DNA of 64,000 nt from Neobacillus sp. OS1-2 (GCF_030915505.1 NZ_CP133265.1:3252001-3316000); one strand, 5' to 3'. Shown: positions 52,603-62,441, counted from the first letter of the stretch. Numbers and translations are program-made. The notes: a model not told the origin generated them from the sequence alone.

Positions 52603-53550
52603 ATGTTTAACCGTTTCGGAATCATTCTTTTATGTCTTCTTTTACTTGGAGCTTGCGGGGAAACAAAAACGCCGGGTAAATTACAGAAGGTGGGCTTGTT
52701 GGTTCCAGAAACAATTAATGACCAAGTATGGGGAACAAAAGGCTACAAAGGAATGTTAAAAATACAGTCCAAATTTAATGTGGATGTATTTTATAAAGAA
52801 GGAATGAATTCACAAGCCGTTGTTGAACGGGCAGTAGAGGAATTTGAGCAAAAAGGTGTTAATCTAATCTTTGGGCATGGTTCGGAGTATGCGGAATACT
52901 TTAATACAATTTCGAAAGACCATCCAAAAATCCATTTCGTCAGTTTCAATGGTGATGCCAAGACGTCCAACACAACCAGTCTTAACTTTAAAGCACATGC
53001 GATGGGCTTTTTTGGTGGAATGGTTGCGGCACATATGTCTAAAACCAATAAAGTAGGTGTTTTAGCAGCATATGAATGGCAGCCGGAAATTGAAGGTTTT
53101 TATCAAGGGGCATTAGCTGAAAATAAAAACACAACTGTAAGTATAGAATACGTTGGAAATTGGGATGATGAGACAAGAGCCACTCAATTGGCACATCAAA
53201 TGTTAGAAAATGGTGTCGATGTGGTTTATCCGGCTGGTGATGGTTTTAATGTACCCGTTATCGAGCAAGTTAAGGAGAATGGTTCTTATGTGATTGGCTA
53301 TGTTTCGGACCAATCAGACTTAGGTGAATCAACCGTATTAACAAGCACTCTTCAGCAGGTGGACGCATTGTATGAAAAGGTAGCGGCACAATACAACGAA
53401 GGCAAGTTAAAATCAGGTAACCTTTCATTTGATTTTCAAGATAATGTTATTTCACTGGGAAAATTTAGTCCATTGGTCCCTAAAGATTTTATCGAAAATA
53501 TGAACAAACAAATTGATCAATATAAGAAAACAGGTAAACTGCCTAAATAA
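52603..53550 (+). CDS. med: Med, BMP-family surface lipoprotein and positive regulator of ComK
   Basis: 315-residue lipoprotein. Lipobox LLGAC lies after the hydrophobic 'RFGIILLCLLLLGACGETK'. The BMP/PnrA-type binding domain shows 'KVGLLVPETINDQVWG', 'GVNLIFGHGSEY', 'MVAAHMSKTNKVGVLAAYE' and 'GVDVVYPAGDG'. In B. subtilis Med raises comK expression. ATG 52603 follows AAAGGAG at 9 nt; TTG 52594 is inside that site. comZ follows 19 bp later. Confidence 0.9.
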   Translation: MFNRFGIILLCLLLLGACGETKTPGKLQKVGLLVPETINDQVWGTKGYKGMLKIQSKFNVDVFYKEGMNSQAVVERAVEEFEQKGVNLIFGHGSEYAEYFNTISKDHPKIHFVSFNGDAKTSNTTSLNFKAHAMGFFGGMVAAHMSKTNKVGVLAAYEWQPEIEGFYQGALAENKNTTVSIEYVGNWDDETRATQLAHQMLENGVDVVYPAGDGFNVPVIEQVKENGSYVIGYVSDQSDLGESTVLTSTLQQVDALYEKVAAQYNEGKLKSGNLSFDFQDNVISLGKFSPLVPKDFIENMNKQIDQYKKTGKLPK

Positions 53551-53569
53551 ATTATTTTAAGGAGTACAT

Positions 53570-53764
53570 ATGATTAATCAAGATAAGACACTTCAATTTA
53601 TGCAAATTGCGATGAAATACTTACCGGAAGCCAAAGATCAATTAGATCAGGCGGGAGTTGAATTATCAATGGAGTTAATTCAGCCATTTATGGATCTGTT
53701 TACAAAGGTTATGCAAGAAGCCTATGAACTTGGCAGAGCAGATGCCCTAGCTAAAAACGAATGA
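53570..53764 (+). CDS. comZ: ComZ, negative regulator of competence operon comG
   Basis: 64-residue protein. 'LQFMQIAMKYLPEAKDQLDQ' and 'ELSMELIQPFMDLFTKVMQE' match ComZ almost throughout. In B. subtilis ComZ represses comG; it forms an operon with med as here. ATG 53570 follows AAGGAG. A bidirectional terminator ends the operon. Confidence 0.93.
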   Translation: MINQDKTLQFMQIAMKYLPEAKDQLDQAGVELSMELIQPFMDLFTKVMQEAYELGRADALAKNE

Positions 53765-53767
53765 TAA

Positions 53768-53800
53768 AATAAGCTGCCCATTAATAGTTGGCAGCTTATT
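53768..53800. terminator. Bidirectional terminator after comZ
   Basis: 11-bp perfect arms AATAAGCTGCC / GGCAGCTTATT. Confidence 0.88.
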
Positions 53801-54089
53801 TCTTTTTCCAAAATTGTTCGATGAAGGGATATATTTTATCGAATAACGGCTTAAGTCCCCGAACAGATTCATACAGGGTATCAATATTCAACATTAGCTC
53901 CTCATAATTGATAGTGGATTGGTTTTGCTTTGGTTCTTGGTGTTGATGATGGGGATGGATCTGTTGATGATGTTCACTTCTGGAACCAAACATAAAACTA
54001 GTGAAGCGATCTTGCTTAGTATACTCCTGGGACTCCACTTGTGTTTCTGAGAAAATCGAGCTTTGCTCCTCTTGCTTCAGATTATCCAT
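53796..54089 (-). CDS. His/Gln-rich hypothetical protein at the yjzB position
   Basis: 97-residue hydrophilic protein: a charged N-terminus, a His/Gln stretch 'EHHQQIHPHHQHQEPKQNQS' and a C-terminal helix 'NIDTLYESVRGLKPLFDKIY'. The composition recalls small spore-coat or metal-binding proteins. B. subtilis yjzB lies between comZ and fabHA, but I cannot confirm similarity. ATG 54089 follows AAAGGAGGG. Function unknown. Confidence 0.75.
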   Translation of the reverse strand: MDNLKQEEQSSIFSETQVESQEYTKQDRFTSFMFGSRSEHHQQIHPHHQHQEPKQNQSTINYEELMLNIDTLYESVRGLKPLFDKIYPFIEQFWKKK

Positions 54090-54192
54090 TTTATTGCCCT
54101 CCTTTTTTAAAGTACCTTTTTATAATAGAATATGACTAAACGAATAAAAGGAAAGTACATTAGCGGAGTCAGAATGAAGTAGGAAGAAACAG

Positions 54193-54238
54193 TTGCTTAA
54201 AGTAGGTTTAATTTGATAAAATTAGTACCAAGTCATAA
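54193..54238 (+). promoter_or_regulatory. fabH promoter with FapR-like site
   Basis: -35 TTGCTT (54193-54198), 18 bp, -10 TAAAAT (54217-54222). Overlapping the -10 and start, TTAGTACCAAGTCATAA (54222-54238) has a perfect left half of the FapR operator (TTAGTACC) and a degenerate right half. Confidence 0.55.
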
Positions 54239-54299
54239 TAATTGATATTAATCGTTAGGATATAGGTGAATGGTAGCCAAACAAAAGGAGCTGGAATTT

Positions 54300-55232
54300 A
54301 TGAGAGCGGGTATTGTCGGAATGGGCAGGTATTTACCTGAAAAGATTGTCACTAATCAAGATTTAGAAAAAATGATGGATACATCTGATGAATGGATCAG
54401 AACCAGAACAGGAATTGAACAGCGACGAATTGCTGCTGACGATGTAAATACATCGGACATGGCGTTTGCTGCCGCTCAAAAGGCTATACAGGATGCAGGA
54501 ATTACTGCTGAAGAAATTGATTTAATTCTAGTTGCAACAGTTACTCCAGATTCGCCGTTTCCATCCGTTGCCTGCAGGATTCAAGAGAGATTAGGGGCAA
54601 AAAAAGCAGCGGCAATGGATGTAAGTGCGGCTTGCGCTGGCTTTATGTATGGGATTGTCACAGCAAAACAATTTATTGAATCCCATGTCTATAAATACGT
54701 GCTTGTAGTCGGGGTTGAAAAGCTTTCTAAAATTACCGACTGGAATGACCGCAACACTGCTGTATTATTTGGGGACGGTGCTGGCGCAGCAATCATTGGC
54801 CCAGTTTCAGAAAACCGAGGAATTCTATCCTTTGAACTTGGTGCAGATGGCACAGGTGCAAAACACCTTTACCAAGATGAATATATCATTATGAATGGAC
54901 GCGAAGTGTTTAAATTTGCGGTTCGTCAGATGGGCGAGAGCTGCGTTCATGTTCTGGAGAAGGCAGGTTTAACAAAAGAGGATGTGGATTTCCTTATTCC
55001 GCATCAAGCGAATATTCGCATTATGGAGGCTTCTAGGCAAAGATTAGAGCTTCCAGAAGAAAAAATGTCCAAAACAGTTAATAAATATGGGAATACCTCT
55101 TCAGCATCGATACCGATTTCTATAATTGAAGAAGTAGAAGCAGGGAAAATTAAAGATGATGATCTAATTGTCATGGTGGGCTTTGGCGGCGGTCTAACAT
55201 GGGGTGCAATTGCCATTCGCTGGGGTAAATAG
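54300..55232 (+). CDS. fabH: Beta-ketoacyl-ACP synthase III FabH
   Basis: 310-residue condensing enzyme that starts fatty-acid synthesis from acyl-CoA and malonyl-ACP. The catalytic Cys is in '[14 protein letters not shown]', His in '[13 protein letters not shown]' and Asn in '[12 protein letters not shown]'. ATG 54300 follows AAAGGAG; the ATG at 54270 is in frame but lacks a site. It corresponds to fabHA of B. subtilis and precedes fabF. Confidence 0.95.
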   Translation: MRAGIVGMGRYLPEKIVTNQDLEKMMDTSDEWIRTRTGIEQRRIAADDVNTSDMAFAAAQKAIQDAGITAEEIDLILVATVTPDSPFPSVACRIQERLGAKKAAAMDVSAACAGFMYGIVTAKQFIESHVYKYVLVVGVEKLSKITDWNDRNTAVLFGDGAGAAIIGPVSENRGILSFELGADGTGAKHLYQDEYIIMNGREVFKFAVRQMGESCVHVLEKAGLTKEDVDFLIPHQANIRIMEASRQRLELPEEKMSKTVNKYGNTSSASIPISIIEEVEAGKIKDDDLIVMVGFGGGLTWGAIAIRWGK

Positions 55233-55276
55233 AAAAGCGGAAGTCCCCTAGGCGTTGAGCTGGGCCGTTATCGAAG
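55233..55276. repeat. Fragment of the dispersed intergenic repeat
   Basis: 'AAAAGCGGAAGTCCCCTAGG' and following GC-rich bases resemble the inverted repeat end. It lies in the fabH-fabF gap. Confidence 0.5.
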
Positions 55277-55333
55277 GTAAATGAACTTTATAGATAAATA
55301 GGGAAAAGGTAGTGTAGAAAAGGAGATGTACTA

Positions 55334-56572
55334 ATGGAAAAGCGTAGGGTGGTAGTGACAGGCATCGGAGCAGTAACACCGTTAGGTCTTGATGCGGAAA
55401 CAACATGGAAAGGGATCATCGAAGGCAAGTCAGGCGTTGGACCGATGACAAGAGTAAATGCGGATGAGTATCCTGCGAAGGTAGCTGCAGAAGTAAAAGA
55501 TTTCAATCCAGAAGTATTCATGGATCGAAAAGATGCTCGGAAAATGGACCGGTTTACACAATTTGCAGTTGCAAGTGCAATAATGGCGGTAAAGGATGCA
55601 GATTTAACGATTACGGAAGAAAATTCACCGCGGGTCGGAGTATGGATTGGTTCTGGAATTGGAGGAATGGAAACATTTGAACAACAATTTGAGATCTTTC
55701 AAAAGAGAGGTTACAAACGGGTTAGTCCATTCTTTGTCCCAATGCTTATTCCTGATATGGCAACCGGCCAAGTTTCAATCACTCTTGGTGCAAGAGGATT
55801 TAATTCATGTACCGTAACCGCCTGTGCAACGGGAACGAACTCAATTGGCGATGCCTTTAAAGTTATTCAGCGCGGTGATGCGGATGTAATGGTATCAGGT
55901 GGTGCGGAAGCACCAATTACAAAAATGTCTGTTGCGGGCTTTTGTGCCAATACAGCACTATCCACAAACCCTGATCCGAAAACTGCGAGCAGACCCTTTG
56001 ATAAGAATCGTGATGGCTTTGTCATTGGCGAAGGAGCAGGAATTGTTATACTGGAAGAATTAGAGCATGCATTAGCACGCGGAGCAAAAATATATGCAGA
56101 AATCGTTGGCTACGGGGCAACCGGTGATGCCTACCATATCACAGCACCGGCACCAGGTGGTGAAGGTGGTGCAAGGGCAATGAAAATGGCAATAAACGAT
56201 GCTGGATTAAAGCCTGATGAGATTGATTATGTGAATGCCCACGGAACAAGTACCGAATATAACGATAAGTTTGAAACACTTGCTGTTAAGGAGGTATTTG
56301 GTGAACATGCATATAAACTTGCCATGAGCTCAACGAAATCAATGACCGGTCATCTCCTTGGTGCTGCCGGCGGTATTGAAGCTATATTCACCGTACTGGC
56401 CATAAAAGACAGCATGGTGCCGCCAACCATTAATTATGAAACACCTGATGAAGATTGTGATTTGGATTATGTCGTAAATAAAGCTCGGTCACAAGAAATT
56501 AAGGCAGCCATGAGCAACTCGCTTGGATTCGGCGGTCATAATGCAACAATCGTGTTCAAAAAATATGAATAA
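55334..56572 (+). CDS. fabF: Beta-ketoacyl-ACP synthase II FabF
   Basis: 412-residue elongating condensing enzyme. The catalytic Cys is in '[15 protein letters not shown]', with His in '[15 protein letters not shown]' and '[14 protein letters not shown]'. Length and all active-site residues are normal. ATG 55334 follows AAAGGAG. It forms an operon with fabH, as in B. subtilis, and should share FapR control. Confidence 0.96.
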   Translation: MEKRRVVVTGIGAVTPLGLDAETTWKGIIEGKSGVGPMTRVNADEYPAKVAAEVKDFNPEVFMDRKDARKMDRFTQFAVASAIMAVKDADLTITEENSPRVGVWIGSGIGGMETFEQQFEIFQKRGYKRVSPFFVPMLIPDMATGQVSITLGARGFNSCTVTACATGTNSIGDAFKVIQRGDADVMVSGGAEAPITKMSVAGFCANTALSTNPDPKTASRPFDKNRDGFVIGEGAGIVILEELEHALARGAKIYAEIVGYGATGDAYHITAPAPGGEGGARAMKMAINDAGLKPDEIDYVNAHGTSTEYNDKFETLAVKEVFGEHAYKLAMSSTKSMTGHLLGAAGGIEAIFTVLAIKDSMVPPTINYETPDEDCDLDYVVNKARSQEIKAAMSNSLGFGGHNATIVFKKYE

Positions 56573-56582
56573 GATAGTAGTA

Positions 56583-56615
56583 ACGGCCAGACAGATGTCT
56601 GGTCGTTTTTTTTTT
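56583..56615 (+). terminator. Terminator after fabF
   Basis: 11-bp stem ACGGCCAGACA / TGTCTGGTCGT (one G-U), 2-nt tight loop, then ten T. Confidence 0.92.
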
Positions 56616-56706
56616 CAAGGGAAAGGATATTTTGATGATTTTGTAGAAGTACCTACTTATGACAACGATGAATTCACGGCAGATCGGCATAGAAAAGAGT
56701 GATACG

Positions 56707-57924
56707 ATGAGAATAGGAAAGTTTGCAGAATCCAATGAATTGAGTATTGATACGATTCGACATTATATGGATCTGGGAATTATTATTCCGGAAAAAACGG
56801 GTGGGCATTATTTTTTTGATGAGCAATGCCAAAATGAGTTAGAACATATTTTAGAATTAAAAGGGATGGGCTTTAGTTTAAATGAGATTAAAACGATCTT
56901 TTTTTATAAAAACTTCGGGAAATTATTAGATTATGAAGAGGATTCCTACTATCGAACACTTTTTTTAGATAAATTTAAGAAACTGGAAGAGGAAATAAAG
57001 AATTTACTCTTAATAAAAGCTCGGTTAAAGTTGAAGCTTGAGCATTTATCAACCAAATCCATAGCTTCAACACATATGATGGGGGTAGATTTAAGGGTTC
57101 TTGATTTCCTAAAATGCCTGAAATGCGGTGAAACGCTGATCCTTCAAGACGGAATTATTAACAGGAATCAAATTATGGACGGTAAACTTCACTGTGATTG
57201 CGGCACAGATTATTTGATTGAAGCGGGTATTGTTAAAGTGGGGGAACAAGAAAGCTCATATATGGAGCAGTCTTTTGAAAGCCAAATTCAAGAATATATT
57301 CAGGAAACGGATCCAGTATATTTGGAAAATTTGCAGAAGGGTCTGTACTGGTCAAAAAGGAAGCTTGATCAAGTTGATTTACATCAAAAAGTTTTACTCG
57401 AATTAGGGTCAGGATTCGGATTTTTCTTGCGGAATATTTTTAAGGATTTGCCAGAGGATTGCCTCTATATTGCCGTTGACCATAGCATGGAAAAGCAGCG
57501 TTTTTTGAAGGGGTTACTTGAAAAAACGGGTATCAAAAGAAGAATTCTCTTTATTTGCTCAGATTTCCTCGAAATCCCGATAAAGGATCAATCCGTGGAT
57601 TTGATCATTGATTATACAGGAACAAGCAATTATAGCTTTCATCATGAGACGTTTTTGCTTCATAAAGTGGATTCATTGGTTCAGTCTAACGGATATTTAT
57701 TGGGGTCTTATTTTGCCTTCAAAAACTTTAGCCCAAAAAGTAAAATTGCTGCCAAATTCAGAGATAATTTTACCGTTGAGAAAATCAAGGAAAATATTGA
57801 CATGTTAAAGTATAAACCTTTTGAGGAGAGGACTTCGGAATATGTGGATAAGGGCGGGAGGTATGAAGATTTCTTTGTAACAGGAGAAGAGATCTTTTCA
57901 TATGCGTTTTTTGGAAAAAGGTAG
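56707..57924 (+). CDS. MerR-type regulator fused to a zinc-ribbon and methyltransferase domain
   Basis: 405-residue fusion. Residues 1-70 are a MerR winged helix ('MRIGKFAESNELSIDTIRHY'), followed by a long dimer helix. Around 135-190 two Cys pairs, 'CLKCGETL' and 'CDCGTDYL', form a zinc-ribbon like that of RlmA/Trm112. From about 220 a class I methyltransferase fold begins, with the SAM loop 'VLLELGSGFGFFLRN'. It is inserted between fabF and yjaZ, where B. subtilis has other genes. An exporter gene follows, suggesting drug or metabolite sensing. Whether it still methylates anything is unknown. ATG 56707 is supported by AAAGAG. Confidence 0.82.
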   Translation: MRIGKFAESNELSIDTIRHYMDLGIIIPEKTGGHYFFDEQCQNELEHILELKGMGFSLNEIKTIFFYKNFGKLLDYEEDSYYRTLFLDKFKKLEEEIKNLLLIKARLKLKLEHLSTKSIASTHMMGVDLRVLDFLKCLKCGETLILQDGIINRNQIMDGKLHCDCGTDYLIEAGIVKVGEQESSYMEQSFESQIQEYIQETDPVYLENLQKGLYWSKRKLDQVDLHQKVLLELGSGFGFFLRNIFKDLPEDCLYIAVDHSMEKQRFLKGLLEKTGIKRRILFICSDFLEIPIKDQSVDLIIDYTGTSNYSFHHETFLLHKVDSLVQSNGYLLGSYFAFKNFSPKSKIAAKFRDNFTVEKIKENIDMLKYKPFEERTSEYVDKGGRYEDFFVTGEEIFSYAFFGKR

Positions 57925-57941
57925 GGTAAACCCTATCTTTT
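57916..57941 (+). terminator. Terminator overlapping the stop of the MerR fusion gene
   Basis: AAAAGGTAGGGT / ACCCTATCTTTT with a 2-nt loop includes the TAG stop codon at 57922-57924. Confidence 0.8.
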
Positions 57942-57983
57942 TCATTTTGCCATCATAAAATTCATGGATTATTCCTATTGCTG

Positions 57984-58021
57984 TTGGGTTCACCCTACCC
58001 ATTATGATAGTTATAGAGGGT
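57984..58021 (+). promoter_or_regulatory. Possible MerR-regulated promoter of the exporter gene
   Basis: TTGGGT (57984-57989) and candidate -10 elements around 58008-58014 leave a long spacer of 18-19 bp. ACCCT (57992-57996) and AGGGT (58017-58021) form a weak dyad around it. Suggestive only. Confidence 0.35.
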
Positions 58022-58040
58022 AAAAAAGGGGGAATAATTC

Positions 58041-59336
58041 ATGGATACTTTCCATTTGAGCACGCCGATAGTTAAGAACAGAAAAGAAGCGAAAAACATT
58101 TTACTATATGCTGCTGGAAAAACCATTTCCATATTTGGTACAGCTATTTATAGTTTTGCGGTAGGATTATATGTGTTAAAACTGACGGGATCTGCATTAA
58201 GCTTTGCTGTAACACTCATTTTGGGAATAGTCCCAATGATTATTATTAATCCATTAGCTGGAGTAATTGCGGATAAATTCAATAAAAGGATTCTAGTGGT
58301 ATCGATGGATATGGTAAGTGGATTCTTGTTAGTTCTAGTTTATTTTTTAAGTAATCTGTATGGATTAAGTTTAATTTTGATTTATGCCACCACCTTCCTT
58401 TTAACAGTATGTACCACCTTCTTTGGGGTCGGAGTGGAAGCCGGTAAGCCAAACATGGTCTCAGAAAAAATGCTGATGAATATCAATTCTGTTGGAAAGG
58501 TTATTGATTCCGTTTCATCAATATCAGGTCCGATGTTAGGGGGATTTGTGTTTGCGGTCCTTGATATCGAAACCTTCATTCTCATTAATGGGATTTCGTT
58601 TATTCTTTCCGGTTTATCCATGCTCTTTATTGACTTCAAACTTTTCAGTCATCAATTGAATGTGGATCATTCAGATAGAAAAATTCATTTGATACAGGAT
58701 GTAAAGGACGGCTTTCAGTATTTGTTTAGTAAAAAGAGTCTGATGAGTATATTTATTTTGTTAATAACAATAAATTTCTTTCTTGGCTTCGCTGTGACAA
58801 TTCCTTTACCCTATTTCATTAATAACATTTTGCAGCTTGGTTCAAAGGAATTCGGTATTATCGAAGGAGCATTCCCTTTGGGGATGATTTTGGGTGCTGT
58901 AATGGTAAAAAGTATTACTGAAAAAATTTCTTACTCCCAATTGGTAAAGTATTTACGTTTTTCCTTAGCGATTTTTATGATCCTTTCAGGACTACCAGTC
59001 ATTCCCAATACCCTACAAATTAATCCTGTACTATTCACGGTTTTTTATTGTGTGGTCATGTTCTGTTTTGGCGTTATCATAGCATTTATTGATATACCCC
59101 TAGCCTATTTTATGCAAAAGGAAATACCAGATGAATATAGAGGTAGAGTTCTTAGCATAAGTATTAGCATAGGGAAAACGATGCTCCCTGTAGCGATGAT
59201 TGCTTCAGGAACGTTATTAAACTACATCCCAGCCTATATTATGCCTATAGCAGGTGGGATCCTGTTCCTTCTAATTAATTTGCGTTCGTCGAATAAGATA
59301 AAGATTGAAATCAATGTGGAAAAAGCAACTTCTTAG
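58041..59336 (+). CDS. Major facilitator transporter, MefA/macrolide-efflux-like
   Basis: 431 residues with about twelve transmembrane helices. The first motif 'NPLAGVIADKFNKRILVVSM' is the MFS A-motif, and the overall pattern is that of the MFS_3/MefA-type exporters. It follows the MerR fusion gene after a terminator, so it has its own promoter. ATG 58041 follows AAGGGGGAA. Substrate unknown; macrolide or other toxic compound efflux is inferred from the family. This pair of genes is absent from the matching B. subtilis block. Confidence 0.85.
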   Translation: MDTFHLSTPIVKNRKEAKNILLYAAGKTISIFGTAIYSFAVGLYVLKLTGSALSFAVTLILGIVPMIIINPLAGVIADKFNKRILVVSMDMVSGFLLVLVYFLSNLYGLSLILIYATTFLLTVCTTFFGVGVEAGKPNMVSEKMLMNINSVGKVIDSVSSISGPMLGGFVFAVLDIETFILINGISFILSGLSMLFIDFKLFSHQLNVDHSDRKIHLIQDVKDGFQYLFSKKSLMSIFILLITINFFLGFAVTIPLPYFINNILQLGSKEFGIIEGAFPLGMILGAVMVKSITEKISYSQLVKYLRFSLAIFMILSGLPVIPNTLQINPVLFTVFYCVVMFCFGVIIAFIDIPLAYFMQKEIPDEYRGRVLSISISIGKTMLPVAMIASGTLLNYIPAYIMPIAGGILFLLINLRSSNKIKIEINVEKATS

Positions 59337-59435
59337 CAGTTTAGTTTTTTTGTCATCCTTTCTTTCTAAAGAACTTCTTCCTAAAAAATTCATAAACTGT
59401 CCAGAGGGGGATCTTGAAGTAGATGGGGTGAAAAA

Positions 59436-60209
59436 ATGGGAATCATTCGAACGGATCAATGGTTAAGGGAAGAGTTTGATCGACCGATCGAACTCTGTGA
59501 AAGGCTTTGTCCTTATTTTAAGGGGCAAAAAGCAAAGGGAATTTACAACCAATTAATGGATTTTGGAATGTATCGTCCATCGCGTTCAGCCTACAGCAAT
59601 CTTAATAACATGGTGGAACAAAAAGTATGGGATCAAGTCGGGAAAATATTTAGTAAATATAAAAATAAATGGAATGGACCAGATGTGCCGGTTTTTCTCT
59701 TTCCTGTAGACAATCAATCAGGATTTTTTTTCAGAAGAGAGGAAAAACGTAAAGCCGGAGTCTCCTTCCCTGATAAAATGTTCCTATTTCTTTCTAATCT
59801 TGAAGACCCGAAAGAATTGGAGGCACTTCTTATTCATGAATACCACCATGTTTGCCGCTTAAGCATGTTAAATAAAAAAATGGAAGACTATACACTTCTT
59901 GATTCCATTGTCATTGAGGGGCTTGCAGAATACGCAGTATTAAAATATTGTGGTAAGGAATATTTAGCAAATTGGTGCCGTATGTATACAGAAAAGGAAC
60001 TTACAAACTTTTGGGACCGATATTTAAGAAATCAACTTACCCTAAAAAAGAATAATAGAGGACATGATGAACTTTTATATGGGGGAGGGAGAATTCCTAA
60101 GTTGCTTGGATATGCAGCTGGGTATAATATGATTAGGAAATATTATGAAGATCATCCTTATTCCACGAAGCTGTCCTTTACCATTCCTGCCGAAAAATAT
60201 AGACAATAA
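59436..60209 (+). CDS. yjaZ: DUF2268 putative zinc protease (YjaZ)
   Basis: 257-residue protein with the zinc motif HEYHH ('LLIHEYHHVCRLSM', near residue 135) and 'IEGLAEYAVLKY' downstream, probably with the third ligand. This is the DUF2268 family that includes B. subtilis YjaZ. No signal peptide is visible, so it is likely cytoplasmic. ATG 59436 follows GGGGTG. It lies before the app genes as in B. subtilis. Substrate unknown. Confidence 0.85.
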   Translation: MGIIRTDQWLREEFDRPIELCERLCPYFKGQKAKGIYNQLMDFGMYRPSRSAYSNLNNMVEQKVWDQVGKIFSKYKNKWNGPDVPVFLFPVDNQSGFFFRREEKRKAGVSFPDKMFLFLSNLEDPKELEALLIHEYHHVCRLSMLNKKMEDYTLLDSIVIEGLAEYAVLKYCGKEYLANWCRMYTEKELTNFWDRYLRNQLTLKKNNRGHDELLYGGGRIPKLLGYAAGYNMIRKYYEDHPYSTKLSFTIPAEKYRQ

Positions 60210-60214
60210 ACCTT

Positions 60215-60245
60215 TCAAAAAGAGCCTTGAGTATAAGGCTTTTTC
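60215..60245 (+). terminator. Terminator after yjaZ
   Basis: Stem AGCCTT / AAGGCT extended by A and T runs, 6-nt loop. Confidence 0.75.
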
Positions 60246-60370
60246 AAATTACCAAAGAGTGAAAATTCCCAATTTTGTAAAAAAACCTTGCAATTGTAAT
60301 ATTTCTGTAATAGAATTCTATTTAAATATAACGAATTGACAGAATAATTAAAAAAGTAAGAAGGTGGACT

Positions 60371-61393
60371 ATGAGCACTAAAAAGCCACATCTCAAAGAG
60401 GCGCCGCTTCTCGAGGTGAAGAATTTAGAGACAGCCTTTGAAATTGATGGGTCCGATTACAATGCGGTAGAAAATGTTTCCTTTCAGGTAAAGCCAAGGC
60501 GAATTGTTGGAGTTGTAGGGGAATCCGGCTGTGGTAAATCTGTTATGAGTCTTTCAATTATGCAGCTACTTCCAAAAGGAATTGGAAAGATCAAATCTGG
60601 TGAAATCATTTTTGATGGAATTCATCTAGAGAAAATGTCCGAATCTCAAATTAATAAGATCCGCGGGAAGGATGTTTCAATGATCTTCCAAGAACCAATG
60701 ACCTCGCTCAATCCAGTATTCACCATTGGCTATCAATTGCAGGAAGTTCTTTTTAACCATTTTAAGATATCTAAACGCGAAGCACGGCAAAAAGCAATTG
60801 CCTTGTTAAAGAGTGTGGGGATTTCCCGGCCTGAGAAAATTGTTGATGAATATCCGCATCAATTGTCTGGAGGAATGAGACAAAGGGTTATGATTGCGAT
60901 TGCCATCGCCTGCCAGCCTAAATTATTAATCGCAGACGAGCCCACTACTGCCCTGGATGTAACAGTTCAGGCACAAATCTTGGAGCTTTTAAAAGGAATT
61001 CAAGAGGTAAATGATATGTCTGTTATTCTCATTACACATGATTTAGGAGTAGTAGCGGAAATGTGTGATGAGGTTATCGTAATGTACGCAGGGAAAATTG
61101 TGGAACGAACAGATGTTGATACATTATTCCATAATTCAAAACATCCATATACAACCTTACTATTGGGGGCAATCCCGAAAATGGATGGAACCGATGAGCG
61201 CTTAAGCTCCATCCAAGGGATTGTTCCATCGCTAACGAATATGCCGAAGGTGGGCTGCCGATTCGCTCATCGATGTCCAAAGGCAATGCCTGACTGCACA
61301 ACCATTACCCCGCTGCTCCGAGATGTCGAACAGGGACATGAGGTTGCCTGTTTACTCTTTGAAACAAGTAGGCCAAGAGAAGGGGTGAGGTAA
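60371..61393 (+). CDS. appD: Oligopeptide ABC transporter ATPase AppD/OppD
   Basis: 340-residue ABC ATPase. Walker A '[13 protein letters not shown]', Q-loop '[12 protein letters not shown]', signature '[14 protein letters not shown]' and Walker B '[12 protein letters not shown]' are intact. The C-terminal OppD extension contains '[12 protein letters not shown]', which carries cysteines. It energises uptake of oligopeptides. ATG 60371 follows AAGGTGG. The stop overlaps appF by 1 bp. Confidence 0.93.
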   Translation: MSTKKPHLKEAPLLEVKNLETAFEIDGSDYNAVENVSFQVKPRRIVGVVGESGCGKSVMSLSIMQLLPKGIGKIKSGEIIFDGIHLEKMSESQINKIRGKDVSMIFQEPMTSLNPVFTIGYQLQEVLFNHFKISKREARQKAIALLKSVGISRPEKIVDEYPHQLSGGMRQRVMIAIAIACQPKLLIADEPTTALDVTVQAQILELLKGIQEVNDMSVILITHDLGVVAEMCDEVIVMYAGKIVERTDVDTLFHNSKHPYTTLLLGAIPKMDGTDERLSSIQGIVPSLTNMPKVGCRFAHRCPKAMPDCTTITPLLRDVEQGHEVACLLFETSRPREGVR

Positions 61394-62403
61394 TGAGTTC
61401 CGTTTCAGTACATAATAAAGATAGCGCTTTCATTGACTCTGATAATCTTTTAGAGATTCATAATCTTAAAACCTATTACCCTGTTAAAGGTGGTTTTTTT
61501 AAACGTACCGTCGGAAATGTAAAAGCTGTTGATAATATCACTTTTGAGATTAAAAGAGGGGAAACACTTGGACTAGTTGGTGAATCCGGCTGCGGCAAAT
61601 CAACTGCAGGAAGGACTATTTTACGCTTACTGAAACCTACTGAAGGAAGCATCCTTTTTGATGGAAGGGATATTACGAGAATTCACGGTAAATTCTTGCG
61701 TGAGATTCGGAAGGACATGCAAATGGTTTTCCAGGATCCATACGCGTCCTTAAATCCGATGCAAATGGTAGGCGACATCATTGCCGAACCAATTTATAAC
61801 TTTACAAACAAAAGTAAAAAGGAATTAAAAAAGGAAGTTATGGATTTACTAGATAAAGTTGGTCTGCCACCAGATGCTTATTATAAGTATGCCCATGAAT
61901 TTTCCGGCGGTCAGCGACAAAGAATTGGTATTGCCAGATCCCTTGCACTTAGACCGAAATTAATCATTGCTGATGAACCAGTATCTGCTCTTGATGTTTC
62001 TGTACAATCCCAAGTCCTGAATCTTTTAAAAGATCTACAGGAAGAATTTAAATTAACTTTCCTCTTTATCGCACATGATTTAAGTGTGGTAAAACATATG
62101 AGTGATCGAATAGGTGTAATGTACTTGGGCAATATGGTAGAGATTGCGGATAAGAATCTCCTTTATGCAGAACCTCTCCACCCATACACACAGGCATTAA
62201 TATCGGCGATCCCATCTCCAGATCCAAGGGTCAAGAAGGAAAGAATAATCTTAAAAGGAGATGTGCCCAGTCCAATAAATCCTCCATCCGGATGTCCATT
62301 TCATCCGCGCTGCCCGGTGGCTATGGAAGAATGTTCAAAGCATAAACCGGTATTAAAGGAAGTTAAGCCCTCACACCGAGTCGCTTGCCACCTTTATTCA
62401 TAA
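61393..62403 (+). CDS. appF: Oligopeptide ABC transporter ATPase AppF/OppF
   Basis: 336-residue second ATPase of the transporter. Walker A '[13 protein letters not shown]', signature 'FSGGQRQRIGIA', Walker B 'LIIADEPVSALD' and C-terminal 'GCPFHPRCPVAMEEC' are conserved. 'YYPVKGGFFKRTVG' near the N-terminus is typical of the F subunit. It starts at the TAATG overlap with appD, indicating translational coupling. Confidence 0.93.
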   Translation: MSSVSVHNKDSAFIDSDNLLEIHNLKTYYPVKGGFFKRTVGNVKAVDNITFEIKRGETLGLVGESGCGKSTAGRTILRLLKPTEGSILFDGRDITRIHGKFLREIRKDMQMVFQDPYASLNPMQMVGDIIAEPIYNFTNKSKKELKKEVMDLLDKVGLPPDAYYKYAHEFSGGQRQRIGIARSLALRPKLIIADEPVSALDVSVQSQVLNLLKDLQEEFKLTFLFIAHDLSVVKHMSDRIGVMYLGNMVEIADKNLLYAEPLHPYTQALISAIPSPDPRVKKERIILKGDVPSPINPPSGCPFHPRCPVAMEECSKHKPVLKEVKPSHRVACHLYS

Positions 62404-62441
62404 AGCGGAAGCGCCTTGTTCAGGGGCGCTGGAGCTAGAAA
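62401..62441. repeat. Hairpin-forming fragment of the dispersed repeat between appF and appA
   Basis: AGCGGAAGCGCC ... GGGGCGCTGGAGCT can fold on itself. It overlaps the appF stop and lies just upstream of the binding-protein gene. Confidence 0.6.
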
